DNA from: Chaetorhynchus papuensis
Lineage: Eukaryota; Chordata; Aves; Passeriformes; Rhipiduridae
Assembly: GCA_013396525.1 (NCBI GenBank)
Contig: VWYX01000012.1
Location: 2,791,470 to 2,855,469, forward strand
Length of the DNA stretch: 64,000 nucleotides
Direction of reading: 5' to 3'
Shown: piece after piece, positions 38,901 through 46,209 of the stretch
Numbering within the stretch: position 1 is the first letter of the stretch
Layout of the letters: every line of letters starts with the position of its first letter
Program-made: the position numbers and the translations under genes
The notes under the pieces: generated by a model
What the model saw: the letters and a program-made list of their open reading frames with translations, nothing else
Told to the model about the DNA's origin: nothing
The model's database searches: none

Positions 38901-41900
38901 AGCTGTGCTGTGGGGCTGTACTGAGCTCTGTGTGTGCAGCAGGGCTGGGGGCTGCTCTGGGGCTGTCCTCACCACAGAGGATGGGCACTCTGCAGTCTGT
39001 CAGAGTCATTTCTTCACAAGAAGCCTCTTGCTCTCCTCAGGACTCTGTCTCAGCACTCTTAGAGCAGACAGCTGTTGAACTGGAAGCTGTGGAGAAGAAA
39101 CTGGAGGAAAGCAGAAGCACTTTAACTAGTGGAGAGAGCTGGTAAGTTGCATCCCACCATCTTGTTGTGGAGTAATCAGAGCATTTGGGTGCAAAGAACA
39201 GATGATACTGAGCTGTGGGAGGCTTCTTCTTTCTCTGTTTTGGTGAAAAATCCTGTTTCTTCTGTTCTGGAGGTTGTGCTTAGGAAATGACAACAAAGCT
39301 GATAAATGTTGAAAATTGTCAGTAGCACTATGCTAATTTTGTTATTTGTGCAGTCTTCTATGGATGTCCTGAAAACTCCACTCTGTGGTGCAAGGCTTTG
39401 CTTGAATTTTACTGTGGCTGTTCTTTATATGGTTCATATTCAGATTTTCTTAAAGAAGTCCAACATTTGGAATAGAAAGCAAGCCTGACCAATGGGTTTG
39501 ATGGAGAGGCCTGCTGTGAGTTCAAAGGAGCTGAAAAGGGTGTTAAAACAATGCTTCAGTTTTGTCTAGTAACACTTTTAACTAAGAAAAATGGCATCCT
39601 GAGAGCTTCCCTCAAGATGCACCTGCCTTAAGCTCAGACCACACGGCTGAACCCTCATCTTGCTTCTTTTGAAGCCAGATCAGGATGAAGTTTTTGGCAG
39701 TAGTGTGGTTTTCTGGTGCAGCTTCTCTCCTTTCTAAGCCTGTTGTTTGTGTAATCTTAGTGCCTACAGGGCCTGCCAGGTACACCTGGCTGCCCTGGGG
39801 ATGTGTTTCTGTCCAGCAGCTTACAGGAGGTACCTCCTGCTCCAGCACCACAGTATTGTGCACAACAGGCCAGTTCAATAACAAAGCTGTTCCTTTCAGG
39901 CAAGACGAAGAGGTTCCTGACCTGGAAGAACAGGATGAGATCAGTGAAAATGAAGCAGAGGAGGAGGAAGAATTCTGTGCTGGAAAATCGCTGTGGGAAA
40001 CAGAAGAAAGTCTGAATTCCCAGCTGCACACAGAGATAGCAGTGAAGGTACAGTCAAGGGCCTTTGGAACAGAAAGATGTGTGAAGCTTCCCATTGCTCA
40101 GCTGACTGGGTTGTTACTGAGCTGAGCAAGGCTACAGCAGTTACTTGAAAGTTCACCATTGATGATTAAATGTTTATCTACCTGAAATCCTTGTAAATAA
40201 CTCTTACGTGACCATTTTGACCCACAGTTAGTACAGCACCATTTCATGCCTTCTTTTTGCTGCTCAGGAAAACTCTTTCCGTTAATGTGACAGTGGTTTT
40301 CACCTTGTTTAATTTTGAATGTAGCTGTAGTCAAACAGGGATGTGTTGCACACAGCTCTCTGTACATCAATTTGGATCTTTGCTGCAGATGCACAACAAG
40401 TAAGATAATGGTCTTTAAAATCATACCTGCTTTCAGTGGGATTGCCAGGTCACAGTGATGTGTGATTCAGAGGCAAAGCCCGTTGGAATCAATTGTGTCG
40501 TACAGCAGTCAGTGGATGCAGAGCCCTTAGGGAGCAATCCAGTTAATGCAGCAGAGCTCCAGGAGCGACGTGTCAGGACACCCTGCATGAGAAGGGCTAA
40601 ACAGTGTCCGGGTTTGAATGCAGCAAGTGCAGACGTGGCACAGGTGGCTGTGAGACAGCCCTGGGGGTGTGTCCTGGGCACATGGAAGGCTGGCATTTAC
40701 ACTGCACTGTGTGTTTTTCAGGTGGATAAAGAGACCAACACAGAGAGCCTCGCACAGTCCTCGACTGTAGTTCGTCCAAAAGACAAAAGAGCAGCGAATC
40801 CTCCCCAAACTCAGTTTGTCAGGGGTAGCACCATCATCCGCTCAAAAACATTTTCCCCAGGACCACAGAGTCAGTACGTGTGTCGGGTAAGGAAAATGAA
40901 ACCCGGAGCTTGTAAGTGCTTCTTTGCGCTCAGTCTGAATTTCTCAAAGAAACCAAACAGTGCTTTCTTCTCTCCACCTCTGACTTCAGAAGTTGCTCTG
41001 TCCTCACCTCCTGGACAGTTATCTTCCCTTAGAACTAACAGTATTAAGCACAAATGTATCAGATCTATATGTGCATGTGTATTTGTGGTACGTGCAGCTT
41101 GTTGAGATGCCCAAACTGACCTGGAAGGGCTGCTCTAAGACAGTGATGAATACTCTGCATATCAAACAGTTTCCTGCTGCTTGAAGTGTTCTGTGCTAAC
41201 TCAGTTGGCTCTGTCCCCATGACTTTAGATGAGGTGAACATAAAAAAACCTTGATAGAAATGGAAAGGTAAGTACCTGATAATATCAGAAAAAAACAGTG
41301 GAAACCTGAAAGTCAGCAGTGTGCTTTGTCTGAAGGTAACTGAACAGGCCATGTGTTGAGTCAGATGTCACTTCCCCTGCTTTGAAATGTTTGTTCACAA
41401 TTATTTCCTGAATTGAGGGTCAGAATAAACTATAAATATCTCATCTTGTAAGTGGAATTGGCAAACAAGCAAGCACTGTCTTTCACCACACATGAACTGT
41501 CCCAAGTGGGCAAGCTCTTACTAGAGCTGAGCCAGATTTGCTGTGCAGGTTCTCCCTGGTTCAGAGGCAGGTGCTCCCAGAGGGACAAACCCTTCTCACT
41601 CTGCACCAGTGGCCTTGAGTGGTACAGGTGCCGTGTCCCAGTACACACGGATCCCAGTGCCTGCTCCCCTCCTCCCCCAGCTTTGAGAAGGGACATGAGA
41701 AGGGAATTAAACCCTGCTTGAGCTGAGCTCTTTGTAAGGGTCTACAGACAGCCACAAAACAAGGCAGGCTGTATGTAACATGGCAACTCTTCAGCTGATA
41801 AATCCAGGGGGAGAGCTTTCAGGTAAACCTGCCTCTTCCACCACTAGGTTAAAGTATAGGCTATAGAAAAATGCAGATTAGAGAAAACAGAAATCTCTAA

Positions 41901-41938
41901 TAAAATAGTCCCATGTTTTACATATGCTAGGAAAGAGG

Positions 41939-41986
<48 letters not shown>

Positions 41987-44876
41987 GCTACTTACAGCTT
42001 ATTTTTCTGGGCTGTTTTGCTCAGCCTGGTTACTTGCATAGGAGAAGAGCAGTGGGATAGAGTCCCATATCATAGCCTATCTTGGTGTCTCTCTTTGCTC
42101 ACAGCCTATTCCCAGAGAGGGACAGAGTTCAAGGCTTGTGGCAGGATCTGGCTGTGCCAAGTGCCTGTTGTGTGCTCAGACTGGGGTGACAGCTGTCTGC
42201 CTTTCACAAAACTTCATAGTTCTGCTTACAACAAGCTCTGGTCTCGCTCATAGTGTGTGTGTGCACTGCTTGTATTTCTTTCACAACAAATTTGTGGTTT
42301 TCACCTTGCTTTTCAGCTGAATCGCAGTGATAGTGACAGTTCCACACTATCCAAAAAGCCCCCCTTCGTTCGGAATGCCATGGAGAGACGAAGTGTCAGA
42401 GTGAAACGGGTAAGAACATGGCTACTTTTTTTTTCTCCAACACAGTCACTTGCAAAAAACCAGAAAACTGTTTTAAAGGAAAAGTTTGCAAACATAAATC
42501 AGTTGCCACATGCTTTCATTCACAACCTTTTCTTTGTGTGTGAGAAGTCTCTCAAGGATTCTTTGAAATACCAGATTATGACAGGAATGTTTAAGTTGGA
42601 ACTCATTTAAAACAATTAATTTAGGAAGTTGGTTCCTGGTATTTTCCATCTTGTCAGAGAAGTAGCATGAACAGTTTTGCTGTGTTTATTGTTGTGAGAT
42701 TCTTAAGTATTTATAATAAATTTGAGATGGAAAAGAAGATGAGGAGAACAGTGTCACAGATGCTCAGGTTTTAGTGATGCCATAGCACACAATAAACCCC
42801 TGTGCCCACTGTGATGGCAGTCACTAAAATTCCCCCAGGATACTGACACTGAACTCCTAAGGAGATGGTTTTCTTGGGACAGCTTGTGTTTAAAACTAGC
42901 AGAAGGCAATATGTTACTGGAAAAAGCAATCACAGGTGTTTCTGCAGCACTGTGGATTCATCTGAAGATGAGACATTAAACTTAGGAGGAAGGTGTGCAA
43001 GCAAAACTTGATTTGGAGAAGCTGCCAAGGAAGAACTTGGGTGGAAGCACAGAAATCAAAACACTTATCTATAAGATTTCCTGGAGTCTGTGGTATCTGT
43101 CTCGAGACAGACTGGAAAGCAGGATCAATAGAGATGGTTTGTGTGAAGAGAAGCTTTGGAAAGATGGGTCTCATGATGTGTGTGGCACTGCCTGGGTGGA
43201 GCGGTTGGGACAGTTCTCCTCAGTGTGTTCATACACCCCTTCTTTCCCAGCCTTCAGTCAAGTCCTTCGGCACAGAGCGCCTGATCCGCACCTCCCTGGA
43301 CCTGGAGCTGGACCTGCAGGCTTCAAAGACCTGGCACGACCAGCTGGTTCAGGAGATCTCAGTGCTGAGGGAGCTGAAGGAACAGCTGGAACAAGCTCAA
43401 AGTCAGGGTGAAAAAGAGTTGCCGCAGTGGGTGAAGGACGATGAGAGGTTTCGACTGCTGCTGAGGCTTGTGGAGAAACGAGTGAGTAACACCTGCCTTG
43501 GGGTTTCATTCTTCTTGTTGGAGTGAACGGGATTTTGGAAATGGGGGACTTGAGTCAGTAAGTGAAGCCTCAGCACTGTTAGTCACTCTTGTCTGGCATG
43601 GCTCCATCAAGCTGTTAGTGCTGAGCCCTTGCATTCACCAGCACAGAGATTTGCTGCCCTAGCAGAGGTGCAAATACGAGAAGTCACAAATGCCATCTGT
43701 TCTGCCAAGTGTGTCCCCCGAGTCTGCAGGAGGTGTGGTGTGTGCTGGCTGACACTTACCTTACTCTACATCACACCCTCCCCCATGTACAGGGCTCCTT
43801 CTCAGCTTCTGGGATTTCTCAGGCACCTCTGCTGGCACCAGGCACAGACCAAGGTGTGCTGGCACCAGGTGTAGGAGGGAGTTGGTGTGAGGTGCCCTTT
43901 GGGGTGCTGTATTCTTGTGTGCTGATCTGCCTTCAAAGATGTATCAAGAAGATACAAAGAGTACTGACAGAAGCCATTGTTCTTACCACAGGCTGGAAGG
44001 AGACCTTACAAAAAGCTCTCTCCATTAGAATGGTTAGTTGACAAGCTTCAGCTCAGCTTCTGTGGCTTGTGACTTCCAGAGTCAAAAGTTTCCAAACCCC
44101 TCAGACCCGCAGCTGAAATACTGCTGGGTTTGGAGATCACTTAGGGTAAGATAATTCCTCCTGGAAACATGAACAACACTTCTCCATTATCCATTTAGGT
44201 GCAAAATCCAGAACACAAGTGTGAGCTCAAGGCTGATAAAATGATGAGAGCTGCTGCCAAGGATGTCCACAGGCTGCGAGGGCAGAGTCGGAAGGAGCCT
44301 CTGGAAGTACAGTCATTCAGGTAATTACAGGTAAAGGGGAGGAGAAATGGACTGCTACCATGATTTTTCTGTGGATGACTGAGATGCTGATGAGGAAGAC
44401 TAATCTCTGCAGAAGTAGTTAACTGTTCTGCTTAAATAAGAAATTCCGTATTTTCATATCAAAGTATAAGGTCTGAGTCAGGGAAATTAGTTGCAGCACT
44501 GCCCATGACCAAAGCAACCAACATTCTCCAAATCATTCCCCACCTGGCAACAAATTCTTTAGGACAGAAGCAGCTCTTTGCTTCCCTAAGTAAGAGACCC
44601 AGAAAGGAAAAAGCCCTGAGCCTTTCTGAAATGGCTTTTGGTAAGGTCAGTGTGGTAGGTTTAACTCATGTCTGATAAGGAAATAAAAGATGTAGGTTGT
44701 GAGGGGATCTGCTCCTTGTGGGGACAGCTGGTGGGATAAATTTTCATGGCGATGATGGGCATTTCTGGCAGGATTGGTGTTGCATTAACAACTGATAATC
44801 TTTTTTCAGAGAGAAAATGGCATTTTTCACACGGCCAAGAATAAACATCCCAACACTCTCTGCGGACGATGTGTGA
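8826..44876 (+). CDS. WWC1: WWC1 (KIBRA), exons 2-23, 3' complete
   Basis: This is the gene for the scaffold protein KIBRA. In other vertebrates KIBRA acts at the apical cortex and at synapses; its WW domains bind PPxY proteins such as LATS1/2, so it promotes Hippo signalling with NF2, and it also binds atypical PKC. Joined exons: 8826-8935, 13778-13981, 15698-15774, 16728-16807, 17711-17840, 18185-18331, 19365-19438, 24626-24868, 26799-26888, 29192-29730, 33779-33887, 35595-35675, 36583-36669, 37391-37583, 38355-38507, 39041-39141, 39900-40047, 40722-40886, 42317-42409, 43251-43481, 44199-44320, 44810-44876. In order they encode WW domain 2, coiled coils, a Ser/Pro-rich segment, a C2 domain, an acidic stretch, a C-terminal coiled coil and the PDZ ligand ADDV. 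Exon 1 (start codon, WW domain 1) is upstream of the window. Phases join without a break over 1080 codons. The paralogues WWC2 and WWC3 fit less well residue by residue. Confidence 0.97.
8936..13777. other. WWC1 intron 2
   Basis: 4.8 kb without a recognised exon. It holds a T-rich run near 9878-9897 and a short CR1 tail at 10440-10515. Confidence 0.85.
10440..10515 (+). mobile_element. CR1 3'-end fragment
   Basis: TTGGACTCCCTGATCCAAAA, then GGTCTTTTCCAGCCTAAATG and ATTG, resembles the last ~60 bases of CR1. No further CR1 sequence is evident upstream, so the call is tentative. Confidence 0.5.
13778..13981 (+). CDS. WWC1: WWC1 exon 3: end of WW2 and first coiled coil
   Basis: It completes Lys77 and reads TTQIEDPRVQWRREQEHMLK, then a Glu/Gln/Lys-rich heptad segment ending KLGSQTS. 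The second signature Trp of the WW domain is Ile (codon 13789-13791), as in human KIBRA. It is bounded by CCCCCAG and GTGAGT. Confidence 0.97.
13982..15697. other. WWC1 intron 3
   Basis: 1.7 kb with no exon or transposon recognised. Its one clear structure is the perfect hairpin at 14289-14326. Confidence 0.85.
14289..14326. repeat. Perfect 16-bp stem, 6-base loop hairpin
   Basis: The arm 14289-14304 (TTTCCTTGATTCCCCT) pairs without mismatch with 14311-14326 across the loop GTTTAA. Confidence 0.9.
15698..15774 (+). CDS. WWC1: WWC1 exon 4: Ser-rich linker
   Basis: After the split Leu codon it reads LSGSSSSSKYDPEILKAEIA and ends TTKSR in phase 0 before GTGAGT. It is nearly identical to the human segment. 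Confidence 0.96.
16363..16400. repeat. Perfect 18-bp inverted repeat, 2-base spacer
   Basis: The arm 16363-16380 (GGAAGGTTTTAAACATTT) is the exact reverse complement of 16383-16400, separated only by CT. Confidence 0.92.
16398..16428. repeat. Two copies of a 13-base motif, 18-base period
   Basis: TCCTAGAAATTAC occurs at 16398-16410 and 16416-16428. The second copy and its flanks (22 bases, 16411-16432) recur exactly in intron 8. Confidence 0.9.
16728..16807 (+). CDS. WWC1: WWC1 exon 5: coiled coil
   Basis: It reads VNKLKREVAHMKQELQYKEH and then GFQTLK, with two bases of the next Lys codon. The segment is amphipathic and Lys/Glu rich, as in the N-terminal coiled coil of KIBRA. Borders are CTGCAG and GTAAGT. 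Confidence 0.96.
17711..17840 (+). CDS. WWC1: WWC1 exon 6: coiled coil
   Basis: It completes a Lys codon, then reads IDMKMSDTQGGYKLDEAQAI and continues to GEKEKQDLIQ, ending in phase 0 before GTATTG. It matches the human exon along its whole length. Confidence 0.96.
18185..18331 (+). CDS. WWC1: WWC1 exon 7: Ser-rich segment
   Basis: It encodes 49 codons in phase 0, beginning SLARLKDSFVNDRGSQSDLW, with a Ser-rich middle and the conserved QYLDVSSQTDVSG end. Borders are TTTTAG and GTGAGT. Confidence 0.95.
19365..19438 (+). CDS. WWC1: WWC1 exon 8
   Basis: It reads FIASSSNQLAEKVRLRLQYE and AKR, with two bases of the next Arg codon. The first residues differ from human, but the QLAEKVRLRL core is conserved. 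The donor is GTAATT. Confidence 0.95.
19439..24625. other. WWC1 intron 8
   Basis: 5.2 kb of mostly AT-rich unique-looking DNA. Apart from the 22-bp repeat at 19616 and short purine or TATAAA-like runs near 20704-20740, I recognise nothing. Confidence 0.8.
19616..19637. repeat. Exact 22-bp repeat of 16411-16432
   Basis: AACCATCCTAGAAATTACTA followed by AG is identical to the copy in intron 4, 3.2 kb upstream in the same orientation. The palindrome beside the first copy is not present here. Confidence 0.9.
24626..24868 (+). CDS. WWC1: WWC1 exon 9: central coiled coil
   Basis: It encodes 81 residues from IANLKIQLAKLDSEAWPGVL through ERDRLILINEKEELLKEMRF to DTQSKALTE. This is the most conserved coiled-coil exon of the family. 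It follows a 5.2 kb intron; borders are CTGCAG and GTAGGT. Confidence 0.97.
24869..26798. other. WWC1 intron 9
   Basis: 1.9 kb, a quarter of which is an antisense CR1 copy (25871-26376). The rest has no recognised element. Confidence 0.85.
25871..26376 (-). mobile_element. CR1 LINE, 5'-truncated, antisense, ORF2 end still open
   Basis: The + strand starts with tail copies TCACAGAATCATAGAATCAC and the CR1 3' end. The minus strand is open for 143 codons (26383-25952) and encodes the ORF2 C-terminus, with EHVQRRATRLEHKPCEERLR, FSLEKRRLRGDLI and YWNCLPGEVVESPSLDVFKK. Lacking the endonuclease and nearly all of the reverse transcriptase, it cannot move by itself. The unbroken frame suggests a younger copy than the others in the window. 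Confidence 0.93.
26799..26888 (+). CDS. WWC1: WWC1 exon 10: coiled coil
   Basis: It reads LKLNSKRNQLVRELEETTRL and VAMLHTQLK, ending two bases into a Ser codon. Borders are TCTTAG and GTACGT. A CR1 copy lies about 420 bases upstream in the preceding intron. Confidence 0.96.
26889..29191. other. WWC1 intron 10
   Basis: 2.3 kb, clearly AT-rich at 27850-28330. No repeat, RNA gene or exon recognised. Confidence 0.8.
29192..29730 (+). CDS. WWC1: WWC1 exon 11: large Ser/Pro-rich exon
   Basis: At 539 bases this is the largest coding exon. It holds a Ser-rich start, the strongly conserved GATGFRPSGCITTIHEDEVA block, and the [20 protein letters not shown] and PSPPCSP run. In human KIBRA that run carries mitotic CDK1 and Aurora sites (family knowledge). 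It ends at CAAG before GTATGG; this donor, not the GTAAGA six bases later, keeps the phase with exon 12. A 9-base tandem duplication at 29328-29345 gives LEQLEQL. Confidence 0.95.
29731..33778. other. WWC1 intron 11
   Basis: 4.0 kb without recognised exon or transposon. It includes an AT-rich stretch at 30700-30990 and a short G-rich run near 31015-31026. Confidence 0.8.
33779..33887 (+). CDS. WWC1: WWC1 exon 12
   Basis: After a split Gly codon it reads INTAGGTALKVAGVSAAVSD and ESVAGDSGVYEASVQ. The SAAVSDESVAGDSGVYEASV block is identical to human. Borders are GATAG and GTAGGC. Confidence 0.95.
33888..35594. other. WWC1 intron 12
   Basis: 1.7 kb with an uninterrupted T17 run at 35353-35369 and otherwise nothing recognised. 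Confidence 0.8.
35595..35675 (+). CDS. WWC1: WWC1 exon 13: linker into the C2 domain
   Basis: It reads PCVSEVMVFDSDDTEAVGTA and KVQIAM. The first residues diverge from human, then FDSDxxEAVG and the IQIA-like first C2 strand are conserved. Borders are TTTCAG and GTATGT. Confidence 0.94.
36583..36669 (+). CDS. WWC1: WWC1 exon 14: C2 domain, first part
   Basis: It reads YDDKNKQFAILVIQLSNVPA and LLLQQDQK, the first strands of the C2 domain, and ends two bases into a Val codon. Borders are ATGCAG and GTAAGT. Confidence 0.95.
37391..37583 (+). CDS. WWC1: WWC1 exon 15: C2 domain core
   Basis: It reads NIRVAVLPCSESTSCLFRTR through YNEVFWVSISYPALRQKTLR to HLEECL. The C2 domain of KIBRA binds phosphoinositides. 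The WVS-Ile-Ser-Tyr stretch covers the human M734/S735 polymorphic pair. Borders are CCACAG and GTGAGT. Confidence 0.96.
38355..38507 (+). CDS. WWC1: WWC1 exon 16: end of C2 domain and variable linker
   Basis: The first half (GGAQISLAEICRSGEKSTRW YNLLSYKY) finishes the C2 domain and is nearly identical to human. The second half is a fast-evolving Gln/Lys/Ser-rich linker. It ends in phase 0 at ACA before GTAAGA. Confidence 0.94.
39041..39141 (+). CDS. WWC1: WWC1 exon 17
   Basis: It reads DSVSALLEQTAVELEAVEKK, then LEESRSTLTSGES. SALLEQTAVELE is conserved. The exon ends two bases into a Trp codon before GTAAGT. Confidence 0.94.
39900..40047 (+). CDS. WWC1: WWC1 exon 18: acidic stretch
   Basis: It encodes a Glu/Asp-rich segment, DEEVPDLEEQDEISENEAEE followed by EEEF. 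This corresponds to the human Glu-rich stretch, but the Glu run is shorter here. ISENEAEEEEE aligns with human TSENEAVAEEE. Borders are TTTCAG and GTACAG. Confidence 0.92.
40722..40886 (+). CDS. WWC1: WWC1 exon 19
   Basis: It encodes 55 codons, with VDKETNTES, STVVRPKDKR and RGSTIIRSKTFSPGPQSQYV, ending CR in phase 0 before GTAAGG. The C-terminal half is essentially identical to human. Confidence 0.96.
40887..42316. other. WWC1 intron 19
   Basis: 1.4 kb whose only clear feature is the (ATT)16 microsatellite at 41939-41986. Confidence 0.85.
41939..41986. repeat. (ATT)16 microsatellite
   Basis: Sixteen uninterrupted ATT units (48 bases). Confidence 0.98.
42317..42409 (+). CDS. WWC1: WWC1 exon 20
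   Basis: It reads LNRSDSDSSTLSKKPPFVRN and AMERRSVRVKR, a basic segment leading into the region that binds atypical PKC in human. Borders are TTTCAG and GTAAGA. Confidence 0.96.
43251..43481 (+). CDS. WWC1: WWC1 exon 21: C-terminal coiled coil
   Basis: It starts PSVKSFGTERLIRTSLDLEL and runs through a Leu/Glu/Lys heptad region to LLRLVEKR. Both Ser positions matching the PKC-zeta sites of human (S975, S978 by my alignment) are kept, though one neighbouring Ser is missing and LRS has become FGT. Borders are TCCCAG and GTGAGT. Confidence 0.96.
44199..44320 (+). CDS. WWC1: WWC1 exon 22
   Basis: It reads VQNPEHKCELKADKMMRAAA and KDVHRLRGQSRKEPLEVQSF, ending two bases into an Arg codon before GTAATT. 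The KMMRAAAKDVHRLRGQS block is unchanged from human. Confidence 0.96.
44810..44876 (+). CDS. WWC1: WWC1 exon 23: C-terminus with PDZ ligand
   Basis: It reads EKMAFFTRPRINIPTLSADD and Val, then TGA at 44874-44876. The terminal ADDV is a PDZ-binding ligand conserved in vertebrate KIBRA. Confidence 0.97.
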
Positions 44877-45201
44877 TCACCATAAAGTATTTGCTTTCTG
44901 GACAATTCTACAAATGGCAGATTGGGTTTTGAAGTTATTTATGTGGTATTATGAAGGTACCAAGGCATTTGTATATTAGAGCTTTTGTCAGTATGTGGAT
45001 GTTTTGAAGATTTTTAGGTTAAAGTTATATCATCACAGAAACCAGCATTAAAGTGACAAGATTGTATAGTTTGTATATTTAGGAATGTATTTTTGGGAAA
45101 TAGAATTTTAAATAAGAACAAATGCAGCGTAAGGTGCTGTTATTCTTAAATAATGCTGTTTAGACTTTTTGTACAGCTCTACCTTTTAGAGGTTTTACTG
45201 C

Positions 45202-45207
45202 AATAAA
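45202..45207 (+). terminator. WWC1: Proximal poly(A) signal of WWC1
   Basis: AATAAA lies 325 bases past the stop codon in an AT-rich context, with a T/G-containing stretch 30-50 bases downstream. Confidence 0.65.
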
Positions 45208-45531
45208 ACAAATTTGAAGGAACCTCACCCCTACCTTCTATGATGTTCTGCATCGGACTCTCCTCTGAGTGCTGTATTTTGTACCCTGTGGGAAATGCTG
45301 GGAGCCAGCTGGGACTCCCAAGTGCTGTGAACGAATTCTCTGTGAGCTGTGAAGCGTTTGTGTTTCCTGCCAGGTCATAAAAGTAGGTGTGAAGTTCAGA
45401 ATACTTGCACTTTTAACATTTGTACTGCAGCTCATGTCTGTAATGGGTCTGTTAAGGTAACGTGGGGAGCCCATTGAAACCACTGCTGTGGGAGGAGGGC
45501 TGCAGGTTTAAAGTCCATTTTAGGTTTTTCC

Positions 45532-45537
45532 AATAAA
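45532..45537 (+). terminator. WWC1: Distal poly(A) signal of WWC1
   Basis: AATAAA is followed within about 30 bases by a T/GT-rich run (TTTTTGCTTTTTGTCTTGTG), a good downstream element. It may be the main end of the transcript. Confidence 0.7.
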
Positions 45538-45687
45538 GTGACCTTTCTGGACAAAGCTGCCTTTTTGCTTTTTGTCTTGTGTGACTCTTCTCATCCCCTG
45601 GCACCTAAACTGGGGTTCTTCTCTGTCACCAGCTGGAAGCATATAGTTTTTCACATGTCTTGGCACATGAGGTGCTGTAATTGACAC

Positions 45688-45990
45688 ATTTCATATAATC
45701 GTGGAAGATCCTGAGCTGGAAGAGACCCACCAGCACCATCCAGTCCCTGCACAGACACCCCAACAATCCCACCCTGGGCACCCCTGGGAGACGTATCCAA
45801 GCCCTCCTGGAGCTCTGGCAGCCTCGGGGCCGTGCCCATTCCCTGGGGAGCCTGGGCAGGGCCCAGCACCCTCTGGGGGGAAGAACCTTTCCCTGATCTC
45901 CAGCCTGAGCCTGCCCTGGCCCGGCTCCAGCCATTCCCTGGGCCCTGTCACTTGCTGGTTTTCCTCCCTGCCTGAACATTCCCTGCCCAT
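45688..45990 (-). mobile_element. CR1 LINE fragment, antisense, upstream of RARS1
   Basis: The + strand reads ATCCTGAGCTGGAAGAGACC, then ACACCCCAACAATCCCACCC and GGAGCTCTGGCAGCCTCGGG, matching the reverse complement of a CR1 3' end. It is the same subfamily as the copy at 6255. Its inner (5') limit is uncertain. It lies about 400 bases before the RARS1 start codon. Confidence 0.85.
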
Positions 45991-46080
45991 TTTGTACCCA
46001 CCCGCTGGGGACAGGACGCGTTTCACCTGTGAACGTGCTGGGTGGTGACACAGCGAGGGGTTGGGGAGGGTGGGGGGCTG

Positions 46081-46208
46081 CCCTTCTCCCTCCTCTTCCC
46101 TTCTTCTCCCTTTTCCCTTTCCTTCCCTCTTCCCCTTGCTGTGCTTTGTCCCATGTTGCCCTCTCCTTTCTTTTCCTCCTTTTCCCCCTTTTCCTTTCCC
46201 CTCTCCCC
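46081..46208. repeat. Two long polypyrimidine runs
   Basis: 46081-46137 (57 bases) and 46159-46208 (50 bases) contain only C and T on the + strand. They abut the CpG-rich promoter of RARS1. Confidence 0.95.
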
Positions 46209-46209
46209 G

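Larger units (their letters stand above)
35676..40721. other. WWC1 introns 13-18
   Basis: The introns 35676-36582, 36670-37390, 37584-38354, 38508-39040, 39142-39899 and 40048-40721 carry no recognised repeat or gene. A 15-base stretch, TTCTGGATGTTCTGG, is repeated near 36353 and 36377. Confidence 0.75.
42410..44809. other. WWC1 introns 20-22
   Basis: The introns 42410-43250, 43482-44198 and 44321-44809 show no recognised element. Confidence 0.8.
44877..45555 (+). other. WWC1: WWC1 3' UTR
   Basis: Non-coding sequence after the stop, AT-rich to about 45220. AATAAA sites at 45202 and 45532 allow a UTR of about 0.35 or 0.68 kb. The end point is inferred from the second signal. Confidence 0.7.

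Noticed and set aside
40455..41105. 216-codon open frame on the + strand
   Set aside because: Only 40722-40886 is coding (WWC1 exon 19). The rest is chance read-through into both introns.
41924..42253. Open frame starting with a run of Ile
   Set aside because: It is the translation of the (ATT)16 microsatellite.
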